A stretch of 64,000 nucleotides of DNA from an uncultured Draconibacterium sp. (GTDB lineage Bacteria; Bacteroidota; Bacteroidia; Bacteroidales; Prolixibacteraceae), in contig NZ_OY781884.1 of the NCBI RefSeq assembly GCF_963677155.1, forward strand, positions 1,162,001 to 1,226,000, read 5' to 3'. The translations under genes and the position numbers were made by a program. How positions within the stretch are numbered: position 1 is the stretch's first letter; every line of letters starts with the position of its first letter. Shown here piece after piece: positions 1 to 7,636 of this stretch. The notes under the pieces are model-generated. The model ran no database searches, had not been told where the DNA came from, and worked only from the letters and a program-made list of their open reading frames with translations.

Positions 1-4
1 AAAA

Positions 5-529
5 ATGAACGTATCAGAATCCATAAAACAATTTTATAAAACTCGGAATGCTTCTGAGCAATACTGCATTGACATCTTATCAGACATTTTTGAGAGGATT
101 GATTCAGAAAAATTAATGACAGGAGAAAATCATTCTCATATTTCAAATGGTTCAATATTGGAGATTGTACTTCAACATAATTCTGACACTGACAGAATAA
201 TTGTTTTTCTGTTTCAAGACTTGTTTATTGAGATACAATTCAATTCTTCCTTTCGGACTTATTACTTTTCTGACTTAATAAATAACAACGAAATAAGAGA
301 GATATTTATAGAATTAATTTTCAAAATTCTCCGAGGCGACTTTAAAACTACCGAGTATTATTTAAATGATACTTTGACAAAATATTCTTACATCTGGGAC
401 GATGAATATTTGCCAGAAAAAACTCATTATTTAAAAGCTTTTGGGAGAATCAGAGAAAAGTTCACAGGACAAAAAAGATATAAAATTGTAGAGAAAAAAG
501 CTGAATCATTTTTAGTGGATGACAAATAA
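5..529 (+). CDS. Hypothetical protein, first (partly visible) integron-type cassette
   Basis: A 174-aa soluble protein with no signal peptide or membrane segment and no family I recognise. The ATG lies at the very edge of the window, so a start further upstream cannot be excluded. It is rich in Ile, Phe, Tyr, Glu and Asn and predicted mixed alpha/beta, ending in a basic, Lys-rich tail. Its stop is 12 bases before an attC-like site, the usual tight packing of a cassette gene. The 5' end of its cassette lies outside the window. Function unknown. Confidence 0.7.
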   Translation: MNVSESIKQFYKTRNASEQYCIDILSDIFERIDSEKLMTGENHSHISNGSILEIVLQHNSDTDRIIVFLFQDLFIEIQFNSSFRTYYFSDLINNNEIREIFIELIFKILRGDFKTTEYYLNDTLTKYSYIWDDEYLPEKTHYLKAFGRIREKFTGQKRYKIVEKKAESFLVDDK

Positions 530-540
530 AAACAACATAC

Positions 541-673
541 CGCTAACACAGTACATATTGCAGGGCGGGGTTCGGTGGTACGCCAACTGCGGATTCTCGT
601 TTCGCAGTTCCGTGTCCTTCGGACAGGAACGCTCTCCGAAATCCGCCCCGACAACATGTACCAACCGTTGGCG
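541..673 (+). repeat. attC-like cassette recombination site 1
   Basis: The site runs from an R''-like box CGCTAAC (541-547) to an R'-like box GTTGGCG (667-673). Next to these, GTACAT-ATTG-(c)AGGGCGG on the left pairs with CCGCCCC-GACAACATGTAC on the right, so the whole site folds into one imperfect hairpin. Recombination would fall after the G of the R' box (667). It is almost identical to site 5 (4420-4551) although the genes they follow are unrelated. Confidence 0.75.
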
Positions 674-691
674 TGCATTTAAAACAACACT

Positions 692-1180
692 ATGAAACAC
701 TTGAAAACATTTGAAGAATTTATTGAAGAACTTAATGAGTCAGCTTCAAAGTCAAATCAATTGACCGAAAAATACCGAATGCAAAAACTTGCCGGTATTC
801 CAATTGATAATTTAAAAGGTAAATACTGCATTTTAATATCTGTTGGAGAATCTGAAGGAAAATCCCTAATAACCGAACACGAACAGTATCAAGGTTTTCT
901 AAAAACTACAAATCGGTACGTTCAACACCCAGAAAATCCTGATATTCCGGTACAAGCTCATTATCATATTTATCCGAGTAAAGGAAAGAAAGAAATATAT
1001 GCAGTAAATATGGACGGTACAGCACATCATAAGAAAAACAGGGGGTACGAAGTCCCTAAAAAAGAAGCAGATGAACTACGAAAGATGGGGGTTGAAATAC
1101 CCGATGACAGAATAATTGAAAATAGAGAAATTGATTTTTTAGGATTTGAATTGGACCAAGTATTACTTCTAATTGAATAA
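692..1180 (+). CDS. Hypothetical protein, first gene of cassette 668-2040
   Basis: A 162-aa soluble protein, family not recognised. The N-terminal 35 residues are charged and helical (KHLKTFEEFIEELNES); the middle holds a His-rich stretch (QAHYHIYP, about 98-105) followed by a Lys-rich region (GKKEIYAV, HHKKNRGYEVPKKEADELRK). The ATG comes 24 bases after the start of the cassette and the gene shares its cassette with the EEP-fold gene 10 bases downstream, so the two are probably co-transcribed. The His/Lys pattern could suit nucleic-acid or metal binding, but that is a guess. Confidence 0.65.
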   Translation: MKHLKTFEEFIEELNESASKSNQLTEKYRMQKLAGIPIDNLKGKYCILISVGESEGKSLITEHEQYQGFLKTTNRYVQHPENPDIPVQAHYHIYPSKGKKEIYAVNMDGTAHHKKNRGYEVPKKEADELRKMGVEIPDDRIIENREIDFLGFELDQVLLLIE

Positions 1181-1189
1181 TAACACAAA

Positions 1190-1900
1190 ATGAAGATTGT
1201 AACTTGGAATTGTAATGGAGCATTTAGAAAGAAGTTTGAATATATTTCGGACTTCAATGCTGACATTTACATTATCCAAGAATGTGAAAATCCAGCCTTG
1301 TCTCGACACCCAAAATATCAAGAATGGGCTGAAAACTACATTTGGATTGGCGACACCAAAAACAAAGGACTTGCGATTTTTGCTAAAAGGGGAATTGAAT
1401 TAAAAAAACTCGATTGGTCAAATAAGTTCAAAGACCATTCTGTAAAATACTTTTTACCTTGTAAAATAAATCAGGACTTTGACTTACTTGCTGTTTGGAC
1501 ACACAGAAACAATTCTCCGAATTTCGGATACATTGGACAATTGTGGAAATATTTACAAGTCAATAAAGACAAACTGAATACCACAATTATCGCAGGAGAT
1601 TTTAATAGTAATACAATTTGGGACGAATGGGACAGGTGGTGGAATCATTCAGACGTAGTGAATGAATTAAAGGAAATTGGAATAGAAAGTCTTTACCACG
1701 AATTTACAGGAGAACAGCAAGGAAAAGAGACGAATCCGACATTGTATTTTCAACGAAAAGTTGAAAGACCTTATCATATTGACTATGTTTTTGGTGCTAA
1801 AAAGTTCTCTAACCGACTAAAGAAAATTGAAGTCGGACAAGCAGATAAATGGTTGGAAATAAGCGACCATATGCCAATTTTGTGTGAGATTGACGACTAA
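1190..1900 (+). CDS. Endonuclease/exonuclease/phosphatase (EEP) family protein
   Basis: A 236-aa single-domain EEP-fold phosphoesterase. The visible active-site set is nearly complete: N7 in TWNCNG, E31 in IIQEC (metal ligand), D137 and N139 in AGDFNSN, H196 and D198 in YHIDYVF, and D226-H227 in ISDHMPIL near the C-terminus. Such proteins hydrolyse phosphodiester or phosphomonoester bonds in DNA, RNA or lipids; the substrate here cannot be read. There is no signal peptide, so it acts in the cytoplasm. It starts 10 bases after the preceding gene in the same cassette, and its stop lies 17 bases before the attC site. A nuclease role in defence or stress is possible but unproven. Confidence 0.85.
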   Translation: MKIVTWNCNGAFRKKFEYISDFNADIYIIQECENPALSRHPKYQEWAENYIWIGDTKNKGLAIFAKRGIELKKLDWSNKFKDHSVKYFLPCKINQDFDLLAVWTHRNNSPNFGYIGQLWKYLQVNKDKLNTTIIAGDFNSNTIWDEWDRWWNHSDVVNELKEIGIESLYHEFTGEQQGKETNPTLYFQRKVERPYHIDYVFGAKKFSNRLKKIEVGQADKWLEISDHMPILCEIDD

Positions 1901-1916
1901 AAAATAAAAAACGACA

Positions 1917-2046
1917 CGCCAACAATGTATAAAAATAATAGCCGAAATAGTTGTAGATTCAAGTGGTGTAGCCCGCTTCAACTTTCTTGTAACTTGGCAG
2001 GAAAGTGCCACGCAATCGGCTACTATTCTTATACTGAACGTTGGGC
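1917..2046 (+). repeat. attC-like cassette recombination site 2
   Basis: R''-like box CGCCAAC (1917-1923) and R'-like box GTTGGGC (2040-2046, a match to GTTRRRY). GTATAA-aAATAaTAGCCGA on the left pairs with TCGGCTACTATTcTTATAC on the right, with extra unpaired bases (tgaac) on the right arm. The cassette it closes opens with TTGGCGTG (668), exactly complementary to CACGCCAA here. Its central part differs from the other sites. Confidence 0.75.
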
Positions 2047-2066
2047 GTCATTTAAAGAACTAAAAT

Positions 2067-2897
2067 ATGGAAACTGAAACACTAATTAAATTATTACCTC
2101 CGACAATAACATTAATAGTGACTTCATTATTTGGATTGCTTGTTGGAGTGCTTGTGGAAAAATTCAAGAATAGATTTCGAATTATCGAATACTCAATAAA
2201 CAGCCAGAAAATTATCCCACCTCTATCTCAAAATTTAGGAGGTCAATTGACAATAAAGCTAAATGAAAGGGAGATAAAAACATTGAAAGTTACAACCGTT
2301 GAAATCGAGAATAAAAATAGTATTGATTTTGAGAATTTGGTGGTAAAATTCACACTTGGAGCAAATTCATGGTTTCAAGGTAATGAGGCTTTTATTGCAA
2401 ATAATTTTTCTTGGCTCTACTGGACACCTGATTTTGCCACAGAGTTCAGCAACGTAGTGGAAGAAAATAATAATTGTGAAACCAATCCTGACACGGGTTT
2501 AAAAATAATCCCAGACGTACTCCAGAGGCGAATTGATTACGTGCTTGCAAATAGAAATTATTTAATACCAGTGTTCAATAGGAAAGAAAAGGCAGTTTTT
2601 AACTTTCTAATTGAAGACCCAATAGATGGAACGGAGGGACACATTTTTCCGTCAGTTATTCATAAGTCAGTAAATTTCATTGAAAAATCGGACGATGAGA
2701 AACAAAAGCAAAAAGATTTGTGGATATCTTTTACTATTGGAGTTGTGATTGTTGCTGTAATTATATTCTTCGTAATTCAAAAGAATACAGAGCAAAGTAC
2801 TTTAATCATTTGGTCTGCGATTGTAGGATTTTCTTATTCTTTCGTTGGATACGGATTACTATATGGCTTTAGAAGGATTAAAACTTTTTTCAATTAA
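2067..2897 (+). CDS. Hypothetical membrane protein, cassette 2041-3029
   Basis: A 276-aa protein with one N-terminal membrane helix (about residues 11-31, TITLIVTSLFGLLVGVLV), a long soluble middle (about 35-215) and two C-terminal helices (about 222-240 and 246-268). The middle is beta-rich (VEIENKNSIDFENLVVKF) and may be an Ig-like or sensor domain; I do not recognise the family. It is the only gene of its cassette, starting 26 bases after the cassette boundary. The layout with a large domain between membrane helices suits a sensor or effector, but no function can be assigned. Confidence 0.65.
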   Translation: METETLIKLLPPTITLIVTSLFGLLVGVLVEKFKNRFRIIEYSINSQKIIPPLSQNLGGQLTIKLNEREIKTLKVTTVEIENKNSIDFENLVVKFTLGANSWFQGNEAFIANNFSWLYWTPDFATEFSNVVEENNNCETNPDTGLKIIPDVLQRRIDYVLANRNYLIPVFNRKEKAVFNFLIEDPIDGTEGHIFPSVIHKSVNFIEKSDDEKQKQKDLWISFTIGVVIVAVIIFFVIQKNTEQSTLIIWSAIVGFSYSFVGYGLLYGFRRIKTFFN

Positions 2898-2905
2898 AAA
2901 CGAAC

Positions 2906-3035
2906 GCCCAACAAAGTGTAAATTTCAGAGCGGGGTTGGTGGTTTTCGAGCCGCGGATTCTCGCATGAACGTCACGTCCTACCGGACGCTGACGCTCACC
3001 GAAATCCGCTCCGCAACTTACACGAACCGTTGTAG
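2906..3035 (+). repeat. attC-like cassette recombination site 3
   Basis: R''-like box GCCCAAC (2906-2912, a match to RYYYAAC) and R'-like box GTTGTAG (3029-3035). GTGTAA on the left pairs with TTACAC on the right, and GAGCGG with CCGCTC. The cassette it closes opens with TTGGGCGT (2041), exactly complementary to ACGCCCAA here. The centre shares segments (GCGGATTCTCGCAT, CCGAAATCCGC) with sites 1 and 5. Confidence 0.75.
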
Positions 3036-3070
3036 TGCATTTTAAATCAAAACAAGACTGACATATAAAA

Positions 3071-3529
3071 ATGATATTTCCATTTACACTGACATTAAGG
3101 AAAAAACTAACGGGAGAAATTGAGAATTACACATCAAAAGAAATAGTAATTCATGTTAGCCATTTATTTAAAGGATCAAGTGCTGACTATGTTAAAATTA
3201 CTGACAATCATGTGATTGCAGAAAACAAATTGTTTACATTCAAAATTAGAAGAGGTGGAAATACAAATCGTTGGGGTGGAATAAGTAAAGCAAAGTTCGA
3301 AATCACCGAATATGGAAATATTAGAAAAGCATTTTATACTATAAATCTAACCAGAGTTTTAGTTGTCGGAATTGTCCTTGGCATTGTTGGATTTTTTCTT
3401 GGCGATTACTGGATTGGCTTATTCGCATTTCTCTTTTTCGGTGGACTAAACTGGTTGGTAAAGATTATTCAGCATATAAGTATATTCCATGACATTATTA
3501 ACAATATTGAGACTATTGAAGAAAAATAA
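3071..3529 (+). CDS. Hypothetical two-helix membrane protein, cassette 3030-3664
   Basis: A 152-aa protein. The first 90 residues look like a small beta-rich domain with an RGGNTNRWGG loop (61-70); two membrane helices follow (about 95-110 and 114-131) and then a short helical tail. It has no signal peptide and no family I recognise. It is the sole gene of the smallest cassette here (635 bp), whose start TTGTAGTG is exactly complementary to the CACTACAA that opens its attC. Confidence 0.6.
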   Translation: MIFPFTLTLRKKLTGEIENYTSKEIVIHVSHLFKGSSADYVKITDNHVIAENKLFTFKIRRGGNTNRWGGISKAKFEITEYGNIRKAFYTINLTRVLVVGIVLGIVGFFLGDYWIGLFAFLFFGGLNWLVKIIQHISIFHDIINNIETIEEK

Positions 3530-3537
3530 AAAACGCA

Positions 3538-3670
3538 CTACAACAAATTGTAATATGGCAGGCGGGGGTTTTAACGGTCTGACAAGTCAGACCTTGCGCC
3601 CACTTTCCTGCGGGTCTGACACTCCCGATTGCATCGGGACCGCCCGACCACATACAAGTGAACGTTACCA
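3538..3670 (+). repeat. attC-like cassette recombination site 4
   Basis: R''-like box CTACAAC (3538-3544) and R'-like box GTTACCA (3664-3670). The arms carry GGCAGGCGG on the left against CCGCCCGACC on the right, plus an internal hairpin CGGTCTGAC-aa-GTCAGACC. It is nearly identical to site 6 (5516-5647), and the internal hairpin recurs as a relic near 30.3 kb. Confidence 0.75.
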
Positions 3671-3708
3671 ACAATTTTAAAAGCCAAGAATAAACGAACC
3701 TGAATTGA

Positions 3709-4425
3709 ATGTTTTACGATAGCTACATAAATAAATCAAACAACGAGTTAATAGAAATTCTGAATTCAGATTCATATCAGTTATTGGCTAGAGAAACAGC
3801 ACAAAAGGTACTTGACGAAAGAAATGTAAACTACGTGATAAATGATGAGAAACCAATATTGAATGAAATGAATTGCTTCCAATTGTTTGAAAAATTGAAA
3901 GAATACCGATTGAATGTTTTTACATCCGAGCGAAAAAAATTAATTGAAATCAAGCAAGACAATAATAAACTAATAATTGGCATCGTATTTTTCATTCTTG
4001 GTTTCATTTCTCTGACTGTTACAATGACAATAATATTTGAAATGTATGCCGGAAAAATTATGTGGGGAGCAGGTGCAAGAGTACACATTCTAAGAGGATG
4101 GCTAATTGGAACTGTTACATTTTTTATTCTTGGAAAAATGAATTACCAAAGAGATCAGATGACAGCTATAAAAATTAAATTCAGCGATAATTCATTGCAA
4201 ATAAGTCAAAGAAAAATATGGAAAAGAGAAAATTTTAAATTAAGGCTAAAAGAATCAAATATTGGATATAAAAAAATAGGTAAAAAATATCAAGTTTTTG
4301 TTCCATATAAAAACCGAAAATTAAACCTCTTTAAATTCAAAGACAATAACATTGAAAATAAAACTGATGACTTTTTATCAATAATGATTGACAAATTAAA
4401 TAATGAAATAAAAAACAGTTGGTAA
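3709..4425 (+). CDS. Hypothetical membrane protein with N-terminal helical module, cassette 3665-4545
   Basis: A 238-aa protein. Residues 8-42 form a short helical module (NNELIEILNSDSYQLL...AQKVLDER) of a kind often seen before membrane segments in Bacteroidetes proteins. Two membrane helices follow (about 88-110 and 128-143), then a Lys-rich cytoplasmic tail of about 90 residues that may be a small PH-like beta domain. The stop codon TAA is part of the R'' box of its attC (TTGGTAAC), so there is no spacer between gene and recombination site. The start lies 44 bases after the cassette boundary. Function unknown. Confidence 0.65.
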   Translation: MFYDSYINKSNNELIEILNSDSYQLLARETAQKVLDERNVNYVINDEKPILNEMNCFQLFEKLKEYRLNVFTSERKKLIEIKQDNNKLIIGIVFFILGFISLTVTMTIIFEMYAGKIMWGAGARVHILRGWLIGTVTFFILGKMNYQRDQMTAIKIKFSDNSLQISQRKIWKRENFKLRLKESNIGYKKIGKKYQVFVPYKNRKLNLFKFKDNNIENKTDDFLSIMIDKLNNEIKNSW

Positions 4426-4551
4426 CACAGTACATATTGCAGGGCGGGTTCGGTGGTACGCCAAATGCGGATTCTCGCATCGCAGTTCCGTGTCCTTCGG
4501 ACAGGAACGCTCTCCGAAATCCGCCCCGACAACATGTACCAACCGTTAGCC
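4420..4551 (+). repeat. attC-like cassette recombination site 5
   Basis: R''-like box TGGTAAC (4420-4426) and R'-like box GTTAGCC (4545-4551). The internal sequence is almost the same as site 1, including GTACATATTGCAGGGCGG and its partner CCGCCCCGACAACATGTAC. The cassette it closes opens with TTACCAAC (3665), exactly complementary to GTTGGTAA here. Confidence 0.75.
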
Positions 4552-4636
4552 ACAAGCTTAAAAAACATCGAATATCGAAGACAAACTTGAAATATTAATC
4601 GATAATAAGATTCCAAAAGAAGGCATTCAGGAAATT

Positions 4637-5335
4637 TTGAAAGGAGCATTGTTTTTTGAAAAAACAAATGGTGTTTCAATGACTGAGTATTGGAAATCAA
4701 ATGATTTTACAAATAGAGATGAGTTTTATTTAGTATTAAATGCTTACCTCGGATTGGTTGGAGCATTTAATCAAAATTCTGAAAATAATGAATGGCGTTT
4801 AAAATTTGATGTTGCTTTTTTATTTCAGCTCAAGTCAAATGCACAATCTGCAAAATCAATTGAATTGTTAGTTAATAATAAGTGTTACATGGATTCATTA
4901 GTAATCTGTAGAACGCTAATTTCACGATTGAATTTGCTAATTCTTTGTTCGCTAAATCCTGACTTATTCGATTTTTGGTTAAAGAATCCAAAAGATAAAA
5001 TATTCTTAGATGGTCAAATCCGTAATGAACTCAAAAATAATAGCATATCACTTCCAATTCACCTGTACGAATTCTATAGTGAAATAACACACGGACAAAT
5101 TCAAGCGTTGAGCGAAATTGGATATTTTGAACATGGTTTATTTGCAGATGTAAAGCCTGCCGAAAATCAAATTTGGGTAACTGCTAAATTTGCCATTGCT
5201 ACAATCTATTTTACTGGTCTTTGTATGGCTATTCAAGATTGTGAAGGGAAGTCCATTCCAGAAACGTTTAAAAATCATCAAATTCTATTTGACTGGATAG
5301 AAAAACACTATCTGGTTCATAATAGAATTGACTAG
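4637..5335 (+). pseudogene. Helical hypothetical protein, start lost and amber-interrupted, cassette 4546-5641
   Basis: The 232-codon frame has only a TTG start here, but it stays open upstream to 4562 with sensible sequence (NIEDKLEILIDNKIPKEG) and no ATG/GTG. The original start may have been lost or may be non-canonical. The frame stops at TAG (5333-5335) and then continues in the same frame to 5521 with another 56-62 coding-like residues. Both features suggest a decaying gene of about 310-320 codons. The product is largely helical, with RTLISRLNLLILC and HGQIQALSE segments. It might be a HEPN- or DUF5677-like protein, but I cannot confirm that. Confidence 0.55.
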
Positions 5336-5350
5336 CTATGGACATTTCTA

Positions 5351-5521
5351 ATGGAAGATAGACACGTTGAGAAAATGGGTAAGAATGAATATGTTATTGG
5401 TAGAAATTATAACTTTAACTCAATAAAAGAGCAAATAGCAAAATTTCATAGAAAAGGACAAAAGAAAAAATTGTCTAAAAGATATGACTTGAAAGAAATG
5501 AATAAAAAAGCCAGTGGCTAA
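5351..5521 (+). CDS. Small basic ORF, probable C-terminal remnant of the preceding gene
   Basis: A 56-aa Lys-rich ORF (MEDRHVEKMGKNEY...) in the same reading frame as the preceding gene, separated from it only by the TAG at 5333-5335. Its TAA is embedded in the R'' box of attC site 6 (GTGGCTAAC), as for the gene ending at 4425. This is what the original 3' end of a cassette gene would look like. More likely the severed C-terminus of the upstream gene than an independent small protein. Confidence 0.4.
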   Translation: MEDRHVEKMGKNEYVIGRNYNFNSIKEQIAKFHRKGQKKKLSKRYDLKEMNKKASG

Positions 5522-5647
5522 CATATTGTATATGGCAGGCGGGGGGTTTAGCGGTCTGACAAGTCAGACCTTGCGCTCACTTTCCTGCGGGTCTGACACT
5601 CCCGATTGCATCGGGACCGCCCGACCACATACAAGTAACCGTTAGCA
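5516..5647 (+). repeat. attC-like cassette recombination site 6
   Basis: R''-like box GGCTAAC (5516-5522) and R'-like box GTTAGCA (5641-5647). It is near-identical to site 4, including the CGGTCTGAC-aa-GTCAGACC internal hairpin. The cassette it closes opens with TTAGCCAC (4546), exactly complementary to GTGGCTAA here. Confidence 0.75.
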
Positions 5648-5702
5648 GCAAGCTAAAAAAAACGACACAGCTCTCAGGGAAATAATATAAAAATTATAAA
5701 TA

Positions 5703-6665
5703 ATGAATGAAATAGAAGCCATATTTAAAAAATTTGAACCGCTCGAAAAATGGGAAGATTTTATTGAAGGAAACTTTGAAAGAAAAGCTGGATTATATAC
5801 TTCTGTTTCTATAAAAGAATTTCGGATAGAAATCGAAAATGAAAAATTTTATTATCCAAGACGAATAATATTTGAAAATAAATATGTTAAAGCCAAAAAA
5901 ATAATAAATCAAATAGAAAAAACGACAGTGAATGGGAAAAAGGTTAAAGTTGTTGAAAGGACAACAATTATTCCTTTTGGATTTTACAAAAGAGAGAATA
6001 AGTATTCTGGAGAGATAATAAATATTGTTAAAGACATTTTTATTAATTACAATATTCAAAGCTGTGAAGTATCATCAGAATTACTTCAATTAGGAGATAA
6101 TCCATTATTTAATATTGATTCTAATATTGATTGGCCATCATATATTATTGCTTTCAAACGAACTTATAAAGGAAAGAACAAACAAAATCAAATAGCATCT
6201 TACCCAAATACCTCATTAAGTAAAAAAGAGGAAAACCCGATATTGAAAGATATTTCAAGTGAATATGGCATTCACTATTCTTTCTCAAATGATTTAATAA
6301 ATACTGACTTCTTAATTCTTAAAATTCCTTATTTAAAAATTATTGAGAATAAAATAAAACGAGATATAGAAAAAAAAGAAAAGTTATTCTTTGTCCTAGA
6401 ATATGCCGATTCGAGTATTTTTTACACAACAAAACTCGATATTAAAGCAAAAGTTTTAATAAAAGATGTCGATAAAGAAATAGTTTTTGATAATTATGTA
6501 AGTATACCTTTTGATAAGTCAAAATATCAAGTTTTTGAGGTTAAACCTGATTGTAATTGTGAAATTTCATATTCATCGATAGAACTTATAATAAACAATA
6601 CTTTAGTAGATAAAAGGTCTGGTTATTATATCCGTAGTTTCAAAATTGATGTAAAAACAAAATAA
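5703..6665 (+). CDS. Hypothetical protein paired with a nitrilase-fold protein, last cassette
   Basis: A 320-aa soluble, very AT-rich protein with no signal peptide or membrane helix and no family I recognise. Residues 1-150 are mixed alpha/beta; a Lys-rich linker lies near 155-180 (YKGKNKQNQ...SLSKKEENP); the C-terminal 130 residues look beta-rich, with a CNCEISYSS segment. It is 5 bases upstream of the nitrilase-fold gene in the same cassette, so the two are almost certainly co-translated and probably act together. Possible roles are a binding partner or a sensor for that enzyme; this is inference from position only. Confidence 0.65.
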   Translation: MNEIEAIFKKFEPLEKWEDFIEGNFERKAGLYTSVSIKEFRIEIENEKFYYPRRIIFENKYVKAKKIINQIEKTTVNGKKVKVVERTTIIPFGFYKRENKYSGEIINIVKDIFINYNIQSCEVSSELLQLGDNPLFNIDSNIDWPSYIIAFKRTYKGKNKQNQIASYPNTSLSKKEENPILKDISSEYGIHYSFSNDLINTDFLILKIPYLKIIENKIKRDIEKKEKLFFVLEYADSSIFYTTKLDIKAKVLIKDVDKEIVFDNYVSIPFDKSKYQVFEVKPDCNCEISYSSIELIINNTLVDKRSGYYIRSFKIDVKTK

Positions 6666-6670
6666 TTCCG

Positions 6671-7531
6671 ATGGCAAAAATAGTATATCAAGAGCCTGAA
6701 GATTATTTCGTTAGGGCAACAATTTGTTCAATGCGTTCATTTTTAAATCCACATCCTTTTCAAATTGAGGTTGATTTAGATAAAGTTCGGAGTGTACTTG
6801 AAAATTCGACAGAATCAAATTTTGTAATTTTTCCTGAATTCACTTATTCATTAGAGTTGCAAGATATGTATCAAACTTTTTCAAATGAGAATAATTGTGT
6901 AATCATTGGAGGTAGTGGACTAGAACCAATTGGGACTAAATTCTATGCTTATTGTCCAGTATTTATTCCACATCAACCCATTGTTAAAGTATACAAAAAA
7001 CATATTACGCATCCTGAAACCATTTTAAGTTCAGGTAAACTTATTGGTTATAATGATGATGTTCAAAGAGAAATAGTCCTTAATATTGGAGATATGGATG
7101 TGAGTATTTCAGTGTACGTTTGCTATGATTTTCTTGTAGAAAATAAAAATAATCGCACTGATATAATTTTCATACCTCAATATGAAGGTTCTCCAGAGCA
7201 GTTTATTAATGAAGGAGATAGACTCTCAAAAGGATTTAGAAACTTTGTTTTAGGTAGCAATAATTGTAATAACAACCAAAGGAGTTTAGGTTTTGCAATA
7301 TTAAATAACACAATTATTGAACTATTGCACCTACAAGGGTATAGAGATTCTGAATATTCAGATATGAATCAAAAAAAATTAAATCATCACCATACAGTTT
7401 TTTATGATATAAATGACGATAGAATTGCAACATTTGATTTAAATATTGGAAGACCATATTCTTTACCTTTTAATTATAACTTAGCTAATTTACAACCTGT
7501 TTTAATACCAATAAATAATCAACAGATATAA
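6671..7531 (+). CDS. Carbon-nitrogen hydrolase (nitrilase-fold) protein
   Basis: A 286-aa protein of the nitrilase superfamily. The Glu-Lys-Cys triad is visible: E56 in VIFPEFTYS, K109 or K110 in KVYKKHI, and C151 in VYVCYDF; the IIGG strand (78-81) lies between the first two. These enzymes hydrolyse amides or nitriles or transfer acyl groups through the Cys. The usual GxxICYD motif reads VYVCYDF, which is divergent. There is no transmembrane segment. It follows its partner gene by 5 bases. Nitrilase-like domains also occur fused to some defence-linked reverse transcriptases (DRT class 1), so a defence role in this mobile cassette is conceivable. The substrate is unknown. Confidence 0.8.
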   Translation: MAKIVYQEPEDYFVRATICSMRSFLNPHPFQIEVDLDKVRSVLENSTESNFVIFPEFTYSLELQDMYQTFSNENNCVIIGGSGLEPIGTKFYAYCPVFIPHQPIVKVYKKHITHPETILSSGKLIGYNDDVQREIVLNIGDMDVSISVYVCYDFLVENKNNRTDIIFIPQYEGSPEQFINEGDRLSKGFRNFVLGSNNCNNNQRSLGFAILNNTIIELLHLQGYRDSEYSDMNQKKLNHHHTVFYDINDDRIATFDLNIGRPYSLPFNYNLANLQPVLIPINNQQI

Positions 7532-7536
7532 AGCCA

Positions 7537-7557
7537 GCTGCTAACAAAGAACTGAGC
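7537..7557 (+). repeat. Left half of attC-like site 7, interrupted by an IS110-family element
   Basis: GCTGCTAAC (7537-7545) is exactly complementary to TTAGCAGC (5642-5649), the first bases of the cassette it closes, so this is the R'' side of that cassette's attC. The usual matching right arm does not follow; the sequence runs into the non-coding end of the IS110-type element. A possible right half is at 8700-8795. Confidence 0.65.
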
Positions 7558-7577
7558 TTAAAACCAAATAGAAACCC

Positions 7578-7636
7578 ATAATTTTTCTTTTAAAACAACC
7601 TGTTTTTTTGGGGGGCTGTTCCAAAAGAAAAATTAT
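7578..7636 (-). terminator. Long hairpin over the transposase stop codon
   Basis: ATAATTTTTCTTTT (7578-7591) and AAAAGAAAAATTAT (7623-7636) are perfect 14-bp arms. Inside them a second 7-bp stem forms between CAACC-side and GGCTG-side bases with one wobble pair. The transposase stop (7633-7635) lies in the right arm. It may be the transcript end of the transposase gene or part of the structured non-coding RNA that IS110 elements carry; the T-rich arms suit a terminator in either direction. Confidence 0.5.

Noticed and set aside
1-7600. CRISPR array reading of the regular spacers
   Set aside because: The repeated units are about 130 bp, fold end-to-end and are separated by genes of 0.6-2 kb; no short direct repeats with uniform spacers and no cas genes are present.
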